DNA of 64,000 nucleotides from NCBI GenBank assembly GCA_041071465.1, contig CP163498.1, forward strand, positions 2,631,001-2,695,000, in the 5' to 3' direction. The stretch is from Pseudomonas putida (GTDB taxonomy: Bacteria; Pseudomonadota; Gammaproteobacteria; Pseudomonadales; Pseudomonadaceae). Position numbers and translations under genes: made by a program. Below, in pieces: positions 40,669 through 49,934 of the stretch. The notes below the pieces were generated by a model that saw only the letters and a list, made by a program, of their open reading frames with translations, searched no databases and was not told the origin of the DNA. How positions within the stretch are numbered: the first letter of the stretch is position 1; each line of letters begins with the position of its first letter.

Positions 40669-41703
40669 ATGCGCAAGCAGTTGAAACTGACCGCCCTGGC
40701 CCTGGGGCTGTTCGCCGCTGGCCAGGCCATGGCCGCGGACCTCACCGTGATCTCGTTCGGGGGCGCCAACAAGGCTGCCCAGGTCAAAGCGTTCTACGAG
40801 CCATGGGAAAAGGCGGGTAATGGCAAGATCGTCGCAGGCGAGTACAACGGCGAAATGGCCAAGGTCAAGGCGATGGTCGACACCAAGAGCGTGTCGTGGA
40901 ACCTGGTAGAGGTCGAGTCGCCGGAGTTGGCGCGCGGTTGCGATGAGGGCATGTTCGAAGAACTCGACCCGGCACTGTTCGGCGATGACGCCGACTATGT
41001 ACCTGGGGCCATCCAGCCTTGCGGCGTAGGCTTCTTCGTATGGTCCACGGTCATGGCCTACAACGCCGACAAGCTCAAGACCGCCCCCACCAGCTGGGCC
41101 GACTTCTGGGACACCAAGCAGTTCCCGGGCAAGCGTGGCCTGCGCAAGGGCGCCAAGTACACGATGGAATTCGCACTGATGGCCGATGGCGTTGCGCCCA
41201 AGGACGTCTACAAAGTGCTGGCCACCAAGGAAGGCCAGGACCGCGCCTTCAAGAAGCTCGATGAACTCAAGCCCAACATCCAGTGGTGGGAAGCTGGCGC
41301 GCAGCCACCGCAGTTCCTGGCCTCCGGTGACGTGGTCATGAGTTCTGCCTACAACGGCCGTATTGCCGCTGTGCAGAAGGAAAGCAACCTCAAAGTGGTG
41401 TGGAACGGCGGTATCTACGACTTTGATGCCTGGGCGATTCCTAAAGGTGCCAAGAACGCCGAAGAAGCCAAGAAATTCATTGCCTATAGCGTCAAACCCG
41501 AGCAGCAGAAGATCTACTCCGAGAACATCGCCTACGGCCCGGCCAACGCCAAGGCCGTGAGCTTGCTGTCGGAAGACGTGAAGAAGGACATGCCGACCAC
41601 GCCTGAAAACATCGCCAACCAGGTGCAGATCGATGTGGCCTTCTGGGCTGACAACAGCGAGCAGCTGGAGCAACGCTTCAACGCCTGGGCGGCGAAGAAG
41701 TAA
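40669..41703 (+). CDS. agtB: Periplasmic substrate-binding protein of the ABC importer
   Basis: 344 aa. Clear signal peptide MRKQLKLTALALGLFAAGQAMA with cleavage before ADLTVISFGG. The remainder is an SBP family 1/8 polyamine-type binding protein (GKIVAGEYNGEMAKVKAM; FASGDVVMSSAYNGRI-like region). Preceded by GGAGAG. It lies between the ATPase and the permeases, as in PotD/PotF-type operons. Known relatives bind 5-aminovalerate, GABA or polyamines. Confidence 0.88.
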   Translation: MRKQLKLTALALGLFAAGQAMAADLTVISFGGANKAAQVKAFYEPWEKAGNGKIVAGEYNGEMAKVKAMVDTKSVSWNLVEVESPELARGCDEGMFEELDPALFGDDADYVPGAIQPCGVGFFVWSTVMAYNADKLKTAPTSWADFWDTKQFPGKRGLRKGAKYTMEFALMADGVAPKDVYKVLATKEGQDRAFKKLDELKPNIQWWEAGAQPPQFLASGDVVMSSAYNGRIAAVQKESNLKVVWNGGIYDFDAWAIPKGAKNAEEAKKFIAYSVKPEQQKIYSENIAYGPANAKAVSLLSEDVKKDMPTTPENIANQVQIDVAFWADNSEQLEQRFNAWAAKK

Positions 41704-41769
41704 GGCGCATCAAAGGGGCGCTGGCCGCTGGGTCCGCGCTCCCCGTTTCCCTGTTTCGCGGAGTTCGCC

Positions 41770-43017
41770 ATGGCCATTGCAGTGCCCCTAAAAGAAGGCG
41801 CAGGTCCAAGTCTCAAGCAGCGCCTCAAACACGCCGAGCGGGTCAACCGCTGGAAGGCGCAGGCGTTGATCGCGCCGTTGGCGCTGTTTCTTCTGCTGGT
41901 GTTCCTGGTGCCGATCGCGGCGCTGCTGTACAAGAGCGTCGGCAACCCGGAAGTGGTCGGTGGCTTGCCACGCACGGTAGACATCATCACCCAGTGGGAC
42001 GGCAAGAGCCTGCCGGGCGAGGATGTGTACAAGGCACTGAGCCAGGACCTGGCCGAATCGCGCAAGAACCAGACCCTTGGCGACCTTTCCAAGCGCTTGA
42101 ACATGGAGCTGGCTGGCTACCGCAGCTTGTTGACCAAGACAGCCCGGGCACTGCCATTCAAGGCTGAGCCTGCCTCTTACAAAGACGCTTTGCAGGCCGT
42201 TGACGAGCGTTGGGGCGACCCGGCCTACTGGCAGGCCATACGCCGCAATACCAGTTCGGTGACTTCTTTTTACCTGCTGGCCTCTGTCGACCACCGTATC
42301 GACGACCTTGGCGAACTGGCCAAGGCCACCCCGGACCAGGCCATTTACCTGGATATCTTCGCCCGCACCCTGTGGATGGGTGTGGTGATTACCGCCATCT
42401 GCCTTGTGCTGGCCTATCCGTTGGCCTACCTGTTGGCCAACCTGCCGACCCGCCAGAGCAACCTGCTGATGATCTTGGTACTGCTGCCGTTCTGGACCTC
42501 GATCCTGGTGCGGGTGGCGGCGTGGATCGTGCTGCTGCAGTCGGGCGGCCTGATCAACAGTGCGCTGATGGCCATGGGCATCATCGACCAGCCGCTGGAA
42601 CTGGTGTTCAACCGCACCGGTGTGTACATCTCCATGGTGCACATTCTGCTGCCGTTCATGATTCTGCCGCTGTACAGCGTGATGAAGGGCATTTCGCCCA
42701 GCTATATGCGCGCGGCGATCTCGCTGGGGTGCCACCCGTTCGCCAGCTTCTGGCGGGTGTACTTCCCGCAGACCTATGCCGGCGTTGGCGCGGGGTGCCT
42801 GCTGGTGTTCATCCTGGCCATCGGCTACTACATCACCCCGGCGCTGCTCGGCAGCCCGAACGACCAGATGGTCAGCTACTTCGTCGCTTTCTATACCAAC
42901 ACCAGCATCAACTGGGGCATGGCCACCGCGCTGGGCGGGCTGCTGCTGCTGGCGACTGTGCTGTTGTACTTGATCTATAGCTGGCTGGTCGGCGCCAGCC
43001 GCCTGCGCCTGAGCTGA
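41770..43017 (+). CDS. agtC: ABC importer inner-membrane permease 1
   Basis: 415 aa PotB-type permease. A cytoplasmic N-terminus precedes TM1 (ALIAPLALFLLLVFLVPIAALLY). A long periplasmic loop of about 125 residues follows, unusual next to short PotB proteins. Five further TM segments come after it, with the EAA-type loop MRAAISLGCHPFASFWRVYFPQ. It lies 66 nt after agtB and 10 nt before agtD. Confidence 0.9.
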   Translation: MAIAVPLKEGAGPSLKQRLKHAERVNRWKAQALIAPLALFLLLVFLVPIAALLYKSVGNPEVVGGLPRTVDIITQWDGKSLPGEDVYKALSQDLAESRKNQTLGDLSKRLNMELAGYRSLLTKTARALPFKAEPASYKDALQAVDERWGDPAYWQAIRRNTSSVTSFYLLASVDHRIDDLGELAKATPDQAIYLDIFARTLWMGVVITAICLVLAYPLAYLLANLPTRQSNLLMILVLLPFWTSILVRVAAWIVLLQSGGLINSALMAMGIIDQPLELVFNRTGVYISMVHILLPFMILPLYSVMKGISPSYMRAAISLGCHPFASFWRVYFPQTYAGVGAGCLLVFILAIGYYITPALLGSPNDQMVSYFVAFYTNTSINWGMATALGGLLLLATVLLYLIYSWLVGASRLRLS

Positions 43018-43027
43018 GGAGCCTGTC

Positions 43028-43855
43028 ATGCTGAGCCCATACATGTCGCCCGTGGAACGGGTCTGGTTCTATAGCCTGCGCATTCTTTGTGGCTTGATCC
43101 TGCTGTTCCTGATCTTGCCGGTGCTGGTGATCGTGCCGCTGTCGTTCAACAGTGGCAGCTTCCTGGTGTACCCGCTGCAGGGCTTCTCGCTGCAGTGGTA
43201 TCAGGACTTCTTCGGCTCGGCCGAGTGGATGCGGGCGTTGAAGAACAGCATCATCGTCGCCCCGGCGGCCACGGTGCTGGCCATGGTGTTCGGCACCCTG
43301 GCGGCCATCGGGCTGACCCGTGGCGACTTCCCCGGCAAGTCGCTGGTGATGGCGCTGGTGATATCGCCAATGGTGGTCCCGGTGGTGATCATCGGGGTCG
43401 CCAGTTATCTGTTCTTCGCCCCACTGGGCATGGGCAACAGTTTTACCTCGCTGATTCTGGTGCATGCGGTGCTGGGTGTGCCGTTCGTCATCATTACCGT
43501 GTCGGCAACCTTGCAGGGCTTCAACTACAACCTGGTGCGCGCGGCGGCCAGCCTGGGTGCCTCGCCGCTGCTGACCTTCCGCCGAGTGACCCTGCCACTG
43601 ATTGCACCCGGTGTTATCTCGGGCGCGCTGTTCGCCTTTGCCACTTCGTTTGACGAAGTGGTGGTAACACTGTTTCTGGCCGGGCCGGAGCAGGCGACCC
43701 TGCCGCGGCAGATGTTCAGCGGTATCCGCGAAAACCTCAGCCCGACCATTGCTGCGGCGGCAACCTTGCTGATTGCTTTCTCGGTGGTGTTGCTGCTGAC
43801 CCTGGAGTGGCTGCGTGGGCGCAGCGAGAAGCTGAGGACCCAACAGCCGGCCTGA
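43028..43855 (+). CDS. agtD: ABC importer inner-membrane permease 2
   Basis: 275 aa PotC-type permease with six hydrophobic segments and the EAA loop VRAAASLGASPLLTFRRVTLPL. Last gene of the ABC operon; an 18-bp inverted repeat follows its stop and may end transcription. Confidence 0.9.
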   Translation: MLSPYMSPVERVWFYSLRILCGLILLFLILPVLVIVPLSFNSGSFLVYPLQGFSLQWYQDFFGSAEWMRALKNSIIVAPAATVLAMVFGTLAAIGLTRGDFPGKSLVMALVISPMVVPVVIIGVASYLFFAPLGMGNSFTSLILVHAVLGVPFVIITVSATLQGFNYNLVRAAASLGASPLLTFRRVTLPLIAPGVISGALFAFATSFDEVVVTLFLAGPEQATLPRQMFSGIRENLSPTIAAAATLLIAFSVVLLLTLEWLRGRSEKLRTQQPA

Positions 43856-43865
43856 TGAGGAGGTG

Positions 43866-43913
43866 CCTGTACCGGCCTCTTCGCGGCGTTAGCCACGAAG
43901 AGGCCGGTACAGG
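43866..43913. repeat. Large palindromic repeat after agtD
   Basis: CCTGTACCGGCCTCTTCG and its exact complement form an 18-bp stem, extended by a further GGC/GCC pair, around a GTTA loop region. It belongs to the same repeat family as 26457-26482. Placed 11 nt past the agtD stop, it probably acts as a transcript-stabilising or terminating structure. Confidence 0.75.
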
Positions 43914-44010
43914 TTGAAACAGCTGGTCGACATGGATTGATACCAATCAGCCTCTATCCGTTTCCCTGAGTTACAATGCGCGCCACCGTGATTCTGCCAA
44001 CAGGTGCGCC

Positions 44011-44685
44011 ATGCAGCCCTACGCTATTGCCCCCTCCATTCTCTCCGCCGATTTTGCCCGCCTGGGTGAGGACGTCGACAAGGTATTGGCTGCGGGTGCA
44101 GACATCGTTCACTTCGATGTCATGGACAACCACTATGTCCCCAACCTGACCATTGGTCCGATGGTTTGCACCGCCCTGCGCAAGTACGGCGTCACCGCGC
44201 CGATCGACGTGCACCTGATGGTCAGCCCCGTCGACCGTATCATCGGCGACTTCATCGAAGCCGGCGCCACCTACATCACCTTCCACCCGGAAGCCACACA
44301 GCACATCGACCGTTCGCTGCAACTGATCAAGGACGGTGGTTGCAAGGCTGGGCTGGTGTTCAACCCGGCCACCAGCCTGGACGCCCTGAAGTATGTGATG
44401 GACAAAATCGACATGGTGTTGCTGATGAGCGTCAACCCAGGCTTTGGCGGGCAAAAGTTCATCCCCGGCACCCTCGACAAACTGCGCGAAGCGCGTGCGC
44501 TGATCGACGCCAGTGGCCGTGATATCCGCCTGGAAATCGACGGCGGCGTGAACGTCAACAACATCCGCGAGATCGCTGCCGCTGGCGCTGACACCTTCGT
44601 GGCTGGCTCGGCGATCTTCAACGCCCCGGACTACCAGGAAGTCATCGCCAAGATGCGCGCCGAACTGGCCCTGGCCCGCCCATGA
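44011..44685 (+). CDS. rpe: Ribulose-phosphate 3-epimerase
   Basis: 224 aa TIM-barrel enzyme interconverting ribulose-5-P and xylulose-5-P in the pentose-phosphate pathway. Motifs: [50 protein letters not shown] and [12 protein letters not shown]. It overlaps gph by 4 nt, and rpe-gph-trpE is the usual order in gammaproteobacteria. Confidence 0.98.
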   Translation: MQPYAIAPSILSADFARLGEDVDKVLAAGADIVHFDVMDNHYVPNLTIGPMVCTALRKYGVTAPIDVHLMVSPVDRIIGDFIEAGATYITFHPEATQHIDRSLQLIKDGGCKAGLVFNPATSLDALKYVMDKIDMVLLMSVNPGFGGQKFIPGTLDKLREARALIDASGRDIRLEIDGGVNVNNIREIAAAGADTFVAGSAIFNAPDYQEVIAKMRAELALARP

Positions 44686-45500
44686 GTGGCTTCGAGCAGC
44701 TGTTCCCGGGGACGCTGCCGAGGCTGGTGATGTTCGATCTGGACGGTACCCTGATCGACTCCGTGCCAGACCTGGCCGCCGCCGTGGACCGTATGCTGCT
44801 CGAACTGGGGCGCCCGCCTGCAGGCCTTGAGGCCGTGCGCCACTGGGTTGGCAATGGTGCCCAGGTGCTGGTGCGTCGGGCGTTGGCCGGAGGCATCGAC
44901 CACACCACAGTGGACGACGCCCTGGCCGAGCAGGCGCTGGCGCTGTTCATGGACGCCTATGCCGAAAGCCATGAGCTGACGGTGGTCTACCCCGGCGTGC
45001 GGGACACCCTGCGCTGGCTGCGCAAGCAGGGTGTGGAGATGGCGCTGATTACCAACAAGCCTGAGCGCTTCGTTGGCCCGCTGCTGGACCAGATGAAGAT
45101 CGGCAACTACTTCCGCTGGATCATCGGCGGTGACACCCTGCCGCAGAAGAAGCCCGACCCGGCGGCGCTGCTGTTCGTCATGCAGATGGCCGGTGTTACT
45201 CCGCAGCAGTCGCTGTTTGTCGGCGATTCGCGCAGTGACGTGCTGGCCGCCAAGGCAGCTGGTGTGCAATGCGTGGGCCTGACCTACGGCTACAACCATG
45301 GCCGGCCGATCAACGACGAATCCCCCAACCTGGTGATCGACGATCTGCGCGCTTTGCTGCCTGGTTGCGCAGACCCGGCCACTGGGATAACGTTGGCGAA
45401 CCTTCAAGCCTCACAAGACAGAGAGCCCACCGTGGTGGTTACCGGCAAATTCTGGATGAAAGTCATCAAGGCCCTGGCCCGTTGGCGTTGGCGCGCCTGA
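44682..45500 (+). CDS. gph: Phosphoglycolate phosphatase, C-terminus fused in frame with the trpE leader peptide
   Basis: 272 aa HAD hydrolase removing phosphate from 2-phosphoglycolate. Motif [10 protein letters not shown] (about 15-23), motif II ITNKP, motif III KPDP and motif IV VGDSRSD are intact. The catalytic domain ends near residue 231 ([12 protein letters not shown]). The last ~40 residues are an extra tail ending [14 protein letters not shown], which is the trp leader peptide in the same frame and shares the gph stop codon. A candidate trpE promoter lies within the 3' part of the gene. P. aeruginosa gph is remembered to have the same length, so the arrangement may be conserved. Confidence 0.95.
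   Translation: MSGFEQLFPGTLPRLVMFDLDGTLIDSVPDLAAAVDRMLLELGRPPAGLEAVRHWVGNGAQVLVRRALAGGIDHTTVDDALAEQALALFMDAYAESHELTVVYPGVRDTLRWLRKQGVEMALITNKPERFVGPLLDQMKIGNYFRWIIGGDTLPQKKPDPAALLFVMQMAGVTPQQSLFVGDSRSDVLAAKAAGVQCVGLTYGYNHGRPINDESPNLVIDDLRALLPGCADPATGITLANLQASQDREPTVVVTGKFWMKVIKALARWRWRA
45365..45393 (+). promoter_or_regulatory. Candidate trpE promoter inside gph
   Basis: TTGCGC (45365-45370), 17-nt spacer, TAACGT (45388-45393). The same -35 hexamer and spacing occur in the trpG promoter candidate at 49071-49099. It would start transcription about 35 nt before the leader peptide. Confidence 0.5.
45432..45500 (+). CDS. trpL: trpE leader peptide (attenuation control), in frame with the end of gph
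   Basis: The short open frame ends [18 protein letters not shown], with two closely spaced Trp codons (TGG CGT TGG) at the end. A GTG at 45432 has GAGAG six bases upstream and would give 22 aa with a third Trp; an ATG at 45456 would give 14 aa but lacks a ribosome site. Ribosome stalling at these codons when Trp-tRNA is scarce is the standard attenuation mechanism, reported for P. putida trpE and trpGDC. Twelve of the last 14 residues match the trpG leader. Confidence 0.7.
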   Translation: MVVTGKFWMKVIKALARWRWRA

Positions 45501-45509
45501 CTTTTGCCT

Positions 45510-45525
45510 GCCGGCGCGTGCCGGC
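45510..45525 (+). promoter_or_regulatory. Candidate trpE attenuator hairpin
   Basis: GCCGGC, GCGT, GCCGGC forms a 6-bp stem followed by CCGTCCGTTTGCC. CGCGCC within the leader end (45492-45497) can pair with GGCGCG (45513-45518), which would disrupt the stem and so could act as antiterminator. The T-run is weak, so the assignment is tentative. Confidence 0.45.
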
Positions 45526-45569
45526 CCGTCCGTTTGCCTGACCTACTGCTGCTTGCCACGAGGCTACTC

Positions 45570-47051
45570 ATGAACCGCGAAGAATTCCTGCGCCTGGCCG
45601 CTGCCGGCTACAACCGCATTCCTTTGGCCTGCGAAACCCTGGCCGACTTCGACACGCCGCTGTCGATCTATCTGAAACTGGCTGACCAACCCAACTCGTA
45701 CCTGCTCGAATCGGTGCAGGGCGGCGAGAAGTGGGGCCGTTACTCGATGATCGGCTTGCCGTCGCGCACGGTGATGCGTGTGCATGGCTACCACGTCAGC
45801 ATCCTGCAGGATGGCGTGGAAGTGGAAAGCCACGATGTCGAAGACCCGCTGGCGTTCGTTGAAACCTTCAAGGACCGCTACAAGGTTGCCGACATTCCCG
45901 GCCTGCCGCGTTTCAACGGCGGCCTGGTCGGCTACTTCGGCTACGACTGCGTGCGTTATGTGGAAAAGCGCCTGGGCGCCAGCCCCAACCCGGACCCGCT
46001 GGGCGTGCCGGATATCCTGCTGATGGTGTCCGACGCGGTGGTGGTATTCGACAACCTGGCGGGCAAGATGCACGCCATCGTGCTGGTTGACCCGGCCGAG
46101 GAGCAGGCCTTCGAACAGGGCCAGGCACGCCTTCAAGGCTTGCTCGAAACCCTGCGTCAGCCGATCACCCCGCGCCGTGGCCTGGACCTGAGCGGCCCAC
46201 AGGTCGACGAACCGGAGTTCCGCTCCAGCTATACCCGTGAGGATTACGAGAACGCGGTCGGCCGTATCAAGGAATATATTCTGGCCGGTGACTGCATGCA
46301 GGTGGTGCCGTCACAGCGCATGTCGATCGACTTCAAGGCTGCGCCTATCGACCTGTACCGCGCGCTGCGCTGCTTCAACCCGACGCCGTACATGTACTTC
46401 TTCAACTTCGGTGACTTCCATGTGGTCGGCAGCTCGCCCGAGGTGCTGGTACGTGTCGAGGACAACCTGGTCACCGTGCGCCCAATCGCCGGCACCCGCC
46501 CGCGCGGCGCCACCGAAGAGGCCGACCGCGCCCTGGAAGACGACCTGCTGTCGGACGACAAGGAAATTGCCGAGCACTTGATGCTGATCGACCTGGGCCG
46601 CAACGACGTGGGCCGTGTGTCTTCGACCGGCAGCGTGCGCCTGACCGAGAAGATGGTCATCGAGCGTTATTCCAACGTGATGCACATCGTCTCCAACGTC
46701 ACCGGCCAACTGCGTGAAGGGCTGACGGCGATGGATGCACTGCGGGCGATCCTGCCGGCTGGCACCCTGTCGGGTGCACCGAAAATCCGCGCGATGGAAA
46801 TCATCGACGAACTGGAGCCGGTCAAGCGTGGAGTTTACGGTGGTGCAGTCGGCTACTTTGCCTGGAACGGCAACATGGATACCGCGATTGCCATCCGTAC
46901 TGCCGTGATCAAGGACGGTGAACTGCATGTGCAAGCCGGTGGTGGCATTGTTGCCGACTCGGTACCGGCGCTGGAATGGGAAGAAACCATCAACAAGCGC
47001 CGAGCGATGTTCCGCGCGGTGGCGCTGGCCGAGCAGACGTTGACCAAATAA
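45570..47051 (+). CDS. trpE: Anthranilate synthase component I TrpE
   Basis: 493 aa. It makes anthranilate from chorismate with ammonia supplied by TrpG. The ATG at 45570 gives the normal length. The feedback-binding segment is [21 protein letters not shown] (about 40-60). The chorismate-binding domain carries PSPEV-type, [26 protein letters not shown] and [19 protein letters not shown] motifs. It is separated from trpGDC by estP and has its own leader-peptide control. Confidence 0.97.
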   Translation: MNREEFLRLAAAGYNRIPLACETLADFDTPLSIYLKLADQPNSYLLESVQGGEKWGRYSMIGLPSRTVMRVHGYHVSILQDGVEVESHDVEDPLAFVETFKDRYKVADIPGLPRFNGGLVGYFGYDCVRYVEKRLGASPNPDPLGVPDILLMVSDAVVVFDNLAGKMHAIVLVDPAEEQAFEQGQARLQGLLETLRQPITPRRGLDLSGPQVDEPEFRSSYTREDYENAVGRIKEYILAGDCMQVVPSQRMSIDFKAAPIDLYRALRCFNPTPYMYFFNFGDFHVVGSSPEVLVRVEDNLVTVRPIAGTRPRGATEEADRALEDDLLSDDKEIAEHLMLIDLGRNDVGRVSSTGSVRLTEKMVIERYSNVMHIVSNVTGQLREGLTAMDALRAILPAGTLSGAPKIRAMEIIDELEPVKRGVYGGAVGYFAWNGNMDTAIAIRTAVIKDGELHVQAGGGIVADSVPALEWEETINKRRAMFRAVALAEQTLTK

Positions 47052-47052
47052 A

Positions 47053-47084
47053 TGGATTGGGGCCGCAATGCGGCCCCATCCATT
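47053..47084. terminator. Bidirectional terminator between trpE and estP
   Basis: ATGGA, TGGGGCCGC, AAT, GCGGCCCCA, TCCAT: a long stem with one bulged base placed between two convergent stop codons. GC-rich with weak flanking T/A runs. Confidence 0.7.
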
Positions 47085-48964
47085 CAGAAGTCCACGCTCA
47101 CCCCCAGGCTCACCCCCTGCTGCGTCAACTCATCACTCTTGCGCCAGTTGTAGTTCCCACGCACATGCACCCCCGCCACCAGTTCATGGCTCACCCCAAG
47201 GCTCGCTCGGGTCAGGTCGCTGTGTGGCGTATACCCGGTCAGGGTGAAGTCATTGGCCGGCAAGCGGGTCAGGTGCATCGTCACATCCTGCTGGTCGTCC
47301 TCGAACTCGTGTTCCTGCGCCACCTCGGCGAACAACCGGGTACTTGGCATTACCTGCACACTACCCAGCAACCCCACGCCTAGCCGACGTGACGTGCGTT
47401 CCTGGTCATCGAAGCCCAGTGCCGTCGAGCGCCCGCTTTTCTCGTCGTAGCCATCCACTTTCACCCGCGCATAGTCGGCACTGATGAAGGGTGCCAGCTG
47501 CCAGTCGCTGCTGTCGGCCGCCAGGTTGTAGCCCAGGCGCCCGGACATCGCCCAGGCCTCGCCGTCGGTGTCGCCCTTTTCGCTACGGCCATTCACGCCC
47601 AGGGCGAAGGTGCGTTTCAGGTCACTGTAGTCCAGGTGCCCGGCGGTCAGCGCGGCATCGGCCCACCAGCGGTCCTGGCGGTATTGGGCAAAGGCACTGG
47701 CCAGGTAGCTGTTCAGTTTGTAGTCCGAGTCTTGGTCGCCGACTTCCAGCTTCTGTCGGTATGCACCACCGGCGAGGCCCACGCGCCAGGCGTCGTTCAG
47801 GCGATAGCTGCCGCCCACAGTCAGGTTGTAGCCACGTCCATCGCCGCTGGCCGCGCTGTGCTGGCCGTCGAAGTCCAGGTCCTGGGCGCCAGTGGCGACA
47901 AAGGCTTGCCACTGACCTACGGCTTGCCAGGGTGTCTGCCACTGGTTGCGCAATTCATCCTGGTGGGCGCGCAGGCTGGCATGGGCCATTTCTGGCAGCA
48001 GGGTCAGCTCCCAAGGTGCGGAAATGATCGAATAGGCGTAGTCGGCAATCAGTTGCTGGCCCGCGATGGTCGGGTGCACCGAGTCGTTGAACAGTAGTTT
48101 GGTTGGGTCGGGGGTGGTGCCGGTGATGCCATATACCGGGTTGGCCACACAACCTTCGCCGCTGTAGCAAGTACCGACCAGGTTCTGATCGCTGGCGAGG
48201 CCGAACTGGTTGGGGCTGGCCAATGCCTCGCTCAGCAGCAAGGGAACGTTCAGCGGGATGATCTCGGCATCGATCTGCCCCAGTTGGCTGAGCAGCGACT
48301 GGTTGAGGGCGCCAGACAGCAATGACAGCGGGTTTTGTTGTGGCGTACCACTGAAGTTCGGTGTTTGGCCGAGGTCGGGCAGCAGCCAGACCATGATGTA
48401 GCGGGCGCCGCCTTGTTGCAGGGCCTGGGCGCTGGCAGCCAGGCGGGCGCCAGCGGCGATGGCATCGGCCGGGCTGTTGACCAGGCCCTGCAGGAAGTCA
48501 TTGCCGCCGCCGGTCAGGTAGTACAGCGCGTTGGGGTCGGCACGCAGGCCATTGGCCAGGTAGCCCGGCTTTTCACGCAGTACCTGCCCGGCGCCGGTGC
48601 GCCCCGGTGGGATGACTGTTTCGGATGTGCTGGTGATCGAGTCCAGGATCTGTTGGGTCGTGTAGCCGCCGACTGCCCAGTTGTTGCCGTCGGGAAGCCC
48701 TAATGCCGGGTTGAGAGGCGAGGTAGAAGGACCCAGCTCGATCGGGCTCACCCCCAGCCGTCCGCCCAGGATCATTGGCGACACGGGGGCATAATTGCCA
48801 TCGGCATCGCGGTTGGTAAAGCGCATGCCGCCGAACTGCCCGGCGTCACTGAGGCTGTCACCAAACACGATCAAGGTGGAATAGGGCGAGGGGGCAGCGA
48901 ATGCCTGGCTGCAAGCTAAGGCCAGTGAAGCGAGAGTAAAGCGCAATAACGGGGCTTTTCGCAT
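47084..48964 (-). CDS. estP: Autotransporter GDSL esterase EstP (EstA-like)
   Basis: 626 aa. A signal peptide ([18 protein letters not shown]) leads to a GDSL hydrolase domain with nucleophile S37 in [12 protein letters not shown] and catalytic Asp/His in [13 protein letters not shown] (about 290-300). From about residue 345 a 12-strand-type autotransporter beta-barrel follows, ending in phenylalanine (GVSVDF). Known relatives (P. aeruginosa EstA, P. putida EstP) are surface-displayed esterases linked to rhamnolipid production and motility. Divergent from the trpG leader, convergent with trpE. Confidence 0.93.
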   Translation of the reverse strand: MRKAPLLRFTLASLALACSQAFAAPSPYSTLIVFGDSLSDAGQFGGMRFTNRDADGNYAPVSPMILGGRLGVSPIELGPSTSPLNPALGLPDGNNWAVGGYTTQQILDSITSTSETVIPPGRTGAGQVLREKPGYLANGLRADPNALYYLTGGGNDFLQGLVNSPADAIAAGARLAASAQALQQGGARYIMVWLLPDLGQTPNFSGTPQQNPLSLLSGALNQSLLSQLGQIDAEIIPLNVPLLLSEALASPNQFGLASDQNLVGTCYSGEGCVANPVYGITGTTPDPTKLLFNDSVHPTIAGQQLIADYAYSIISAPWELTLLPEMAHASLRAHQDELRNQWQTPWQAVGQWQAFVATGAQDLDFDGQHSAASGDGRGYNLTVGGSYRLNDAWRVGLAGGAYRQKLEVGDQDSDYKLNSYLASAFAQYRQDRWWADAALTAGHLDYSDLKRTFALGVNGRSEKGDTDGEAWAMSGRLGYNLAADSSDWQLAPFISADYARVKVDGYDEKSGRSTALGFDDQERTSRRLGVGLLGSVQVMPSTRLFAEVAQEHEFEDDQQDVTMHLTRLPANDFTLTGYTPHSDLTRASLGVSHELVAGVHVRGNYNWRKSDELTQQGVSLGVSVDF

Positions 48965-49070
48965 CAGGGAACATCCTTTTCTTTGTTTTTATTGGGACAA
49001 CCCCATCGACCTTAGCAAATCGCTGTGCATCGCTCCCAAGTCCATTCGTTTCCCCGTGTTTACGGGCATA

Positions 49071-49099
49071 TTGCGCCCGTCGCCCCGGTAGGCTACTGT
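49071..49099 (+). promoter_or_regulatory. Candidate trpGDC promoter
   Basis: TTGCGC (49071-49076), 17-nt spacer, TACTGT (49094-49099), in the estP-trpG divergent spacer. Transcription would be expected to begin near 49106, just ahead of an in-frame ATG of the leader at 49110. Confidence 0.55.
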
Positions 49100-49109
49100 G
49101 CCGGGACGT

Positions 49110-49196
49110 ATGAGCGAGACCTATCCTGTGTTGATCGTCAGCAAACTCTTGATGCGCGTAATCAAGGCCCACGCCCGTTGGCGTTGGCGCGCCTGA
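49110..49196 (+). CDS. trpL: trpGDC leader peptide (attenuation control)
   Basis: An open frame from the ATG at 49110 encodes 28 aa starting MSETYPVLIVSK and ending MRVIKAHARWRWRA-stop; an inner ATG at 49152 would give only the last 14. Neither has a good ribosome site, and the outer ATG lies only a few bases past the predicted transcription start, so it may be translated almost leaderless. The two tandem-like Trp codons and the similarity to the trpE leader identify it as a Trp-sensing leader. Confidence 0.65.
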   Translation: MSETYPVLIVSKLLMRVIKAHARWRWRA

Positions 49197-49207
49197 CTTT
49201 ATCCCCT

Positions 49208-49222
49208 GCCGGCCCGTCCGGC
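49208..49222 (+). promoter_or_regulatory. Candidate trpGDC attenuator hairpin
   Basis: GCCGG, CCCGT, CCGGC, followed by CCGCCCCCGTTTGCC. It occupies the same place after the leader stop as the hairpin before trpE and is followed by the same CGTTTGCC. Stem is short; tentative. Confidence 0.4.
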
Positions 49223-49331
49223 CCGCCCCCGTTTGCCTTCCCGTTTACCGCCCTTTGTGGCAAAGCCGCGCCTGTGGCTGGTGCTGGAAGGTTCGAATTC
49301 TGAAGTCAGTAGATTCAAGAGGTTTAACACC

Positions 49332-49925
49332 ATGTTACTGATGATCGACAATTACGACTCATTCACTTACAACGTCGTTCAGTACCTTGGCGAGCTGGGC
49401 GCCGAGGTCAAGGTCATTCGCAATGACGAAATGACCATCGCCCAGATCGAAGCCCTCAACCCTGAGCGCATCGTCGTATCCCCAGGCCCGTGCACGCCAA
49501 GCGAGGCGGGCGTGTCCATCGAGGCTATCCTGCATTTTGCCGGTAAGCTGCCGATCCTCGGCGTATGCCTGGGTCACCAGTCCATCGGCCAGGCTTTTGG
49601 CGGCGACGTGGTACGTGCACGCCAGGTCATGCATGGCAAGACCAGCCCGGTACATCACCGCGACCTGGGCGTGTTCGCCGGCCTTAACAACCCGCTGACC
49701 GTGACCCGTTATCACTCGCTGGTGGTAAAGCGCGAGACCTTGCCCGACTGCCTGGAGGTGACCGCCTGGACTGCCCATGAGGACGGTTCGGTCGATGAGA
49801 TCATGGGCCTGCGCCATAAAACGTTGAATATCGAAGGGGTACAGTTCCACCCCGAGTCGATCTTGACCGAGCAGGGCCACGAGCTGTTCGCCAACTTCCT
49901 CAAGCAGACCGGCGGCCGCCGCTAA
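49332..49925 (+). CDS. trpG: Anthranilate synthase component II TrpG (glutamine amidotransferase)
   Basis: 197 aa from the ATG at 49332 ([20 protein letters not shown]). It delivers ammonia to TrpE. Class I amidotransferase triad: the nucleophile Cys in [15 protein letters not shown], and the His and Glu in [14 protein letters not shown]. Upstream in-frame codons are excluded as they overlap the attenuator region. First structural gene of trpGDC. Confidence 0.97.
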   Translation: MLLMIDNYDSFTYNVVQYLGELGAEVKVIRNDEMTIAQIEALNPERIVVSPGPCTPSEAGVSIEAILHFAGKLPILGVCLGHQSIGQAFGGDVVRARQVMHGKTSPVHHRDLGVFAGLNNPLTVTRYHSLVVKRETLPDCLEVTAWTAHEDGSVDEIMGLRHKTLNIEGVQFHPESILTEQGHELFANFLKQTGGRR

Positions 49926-49934
49926 GGATCGAAC

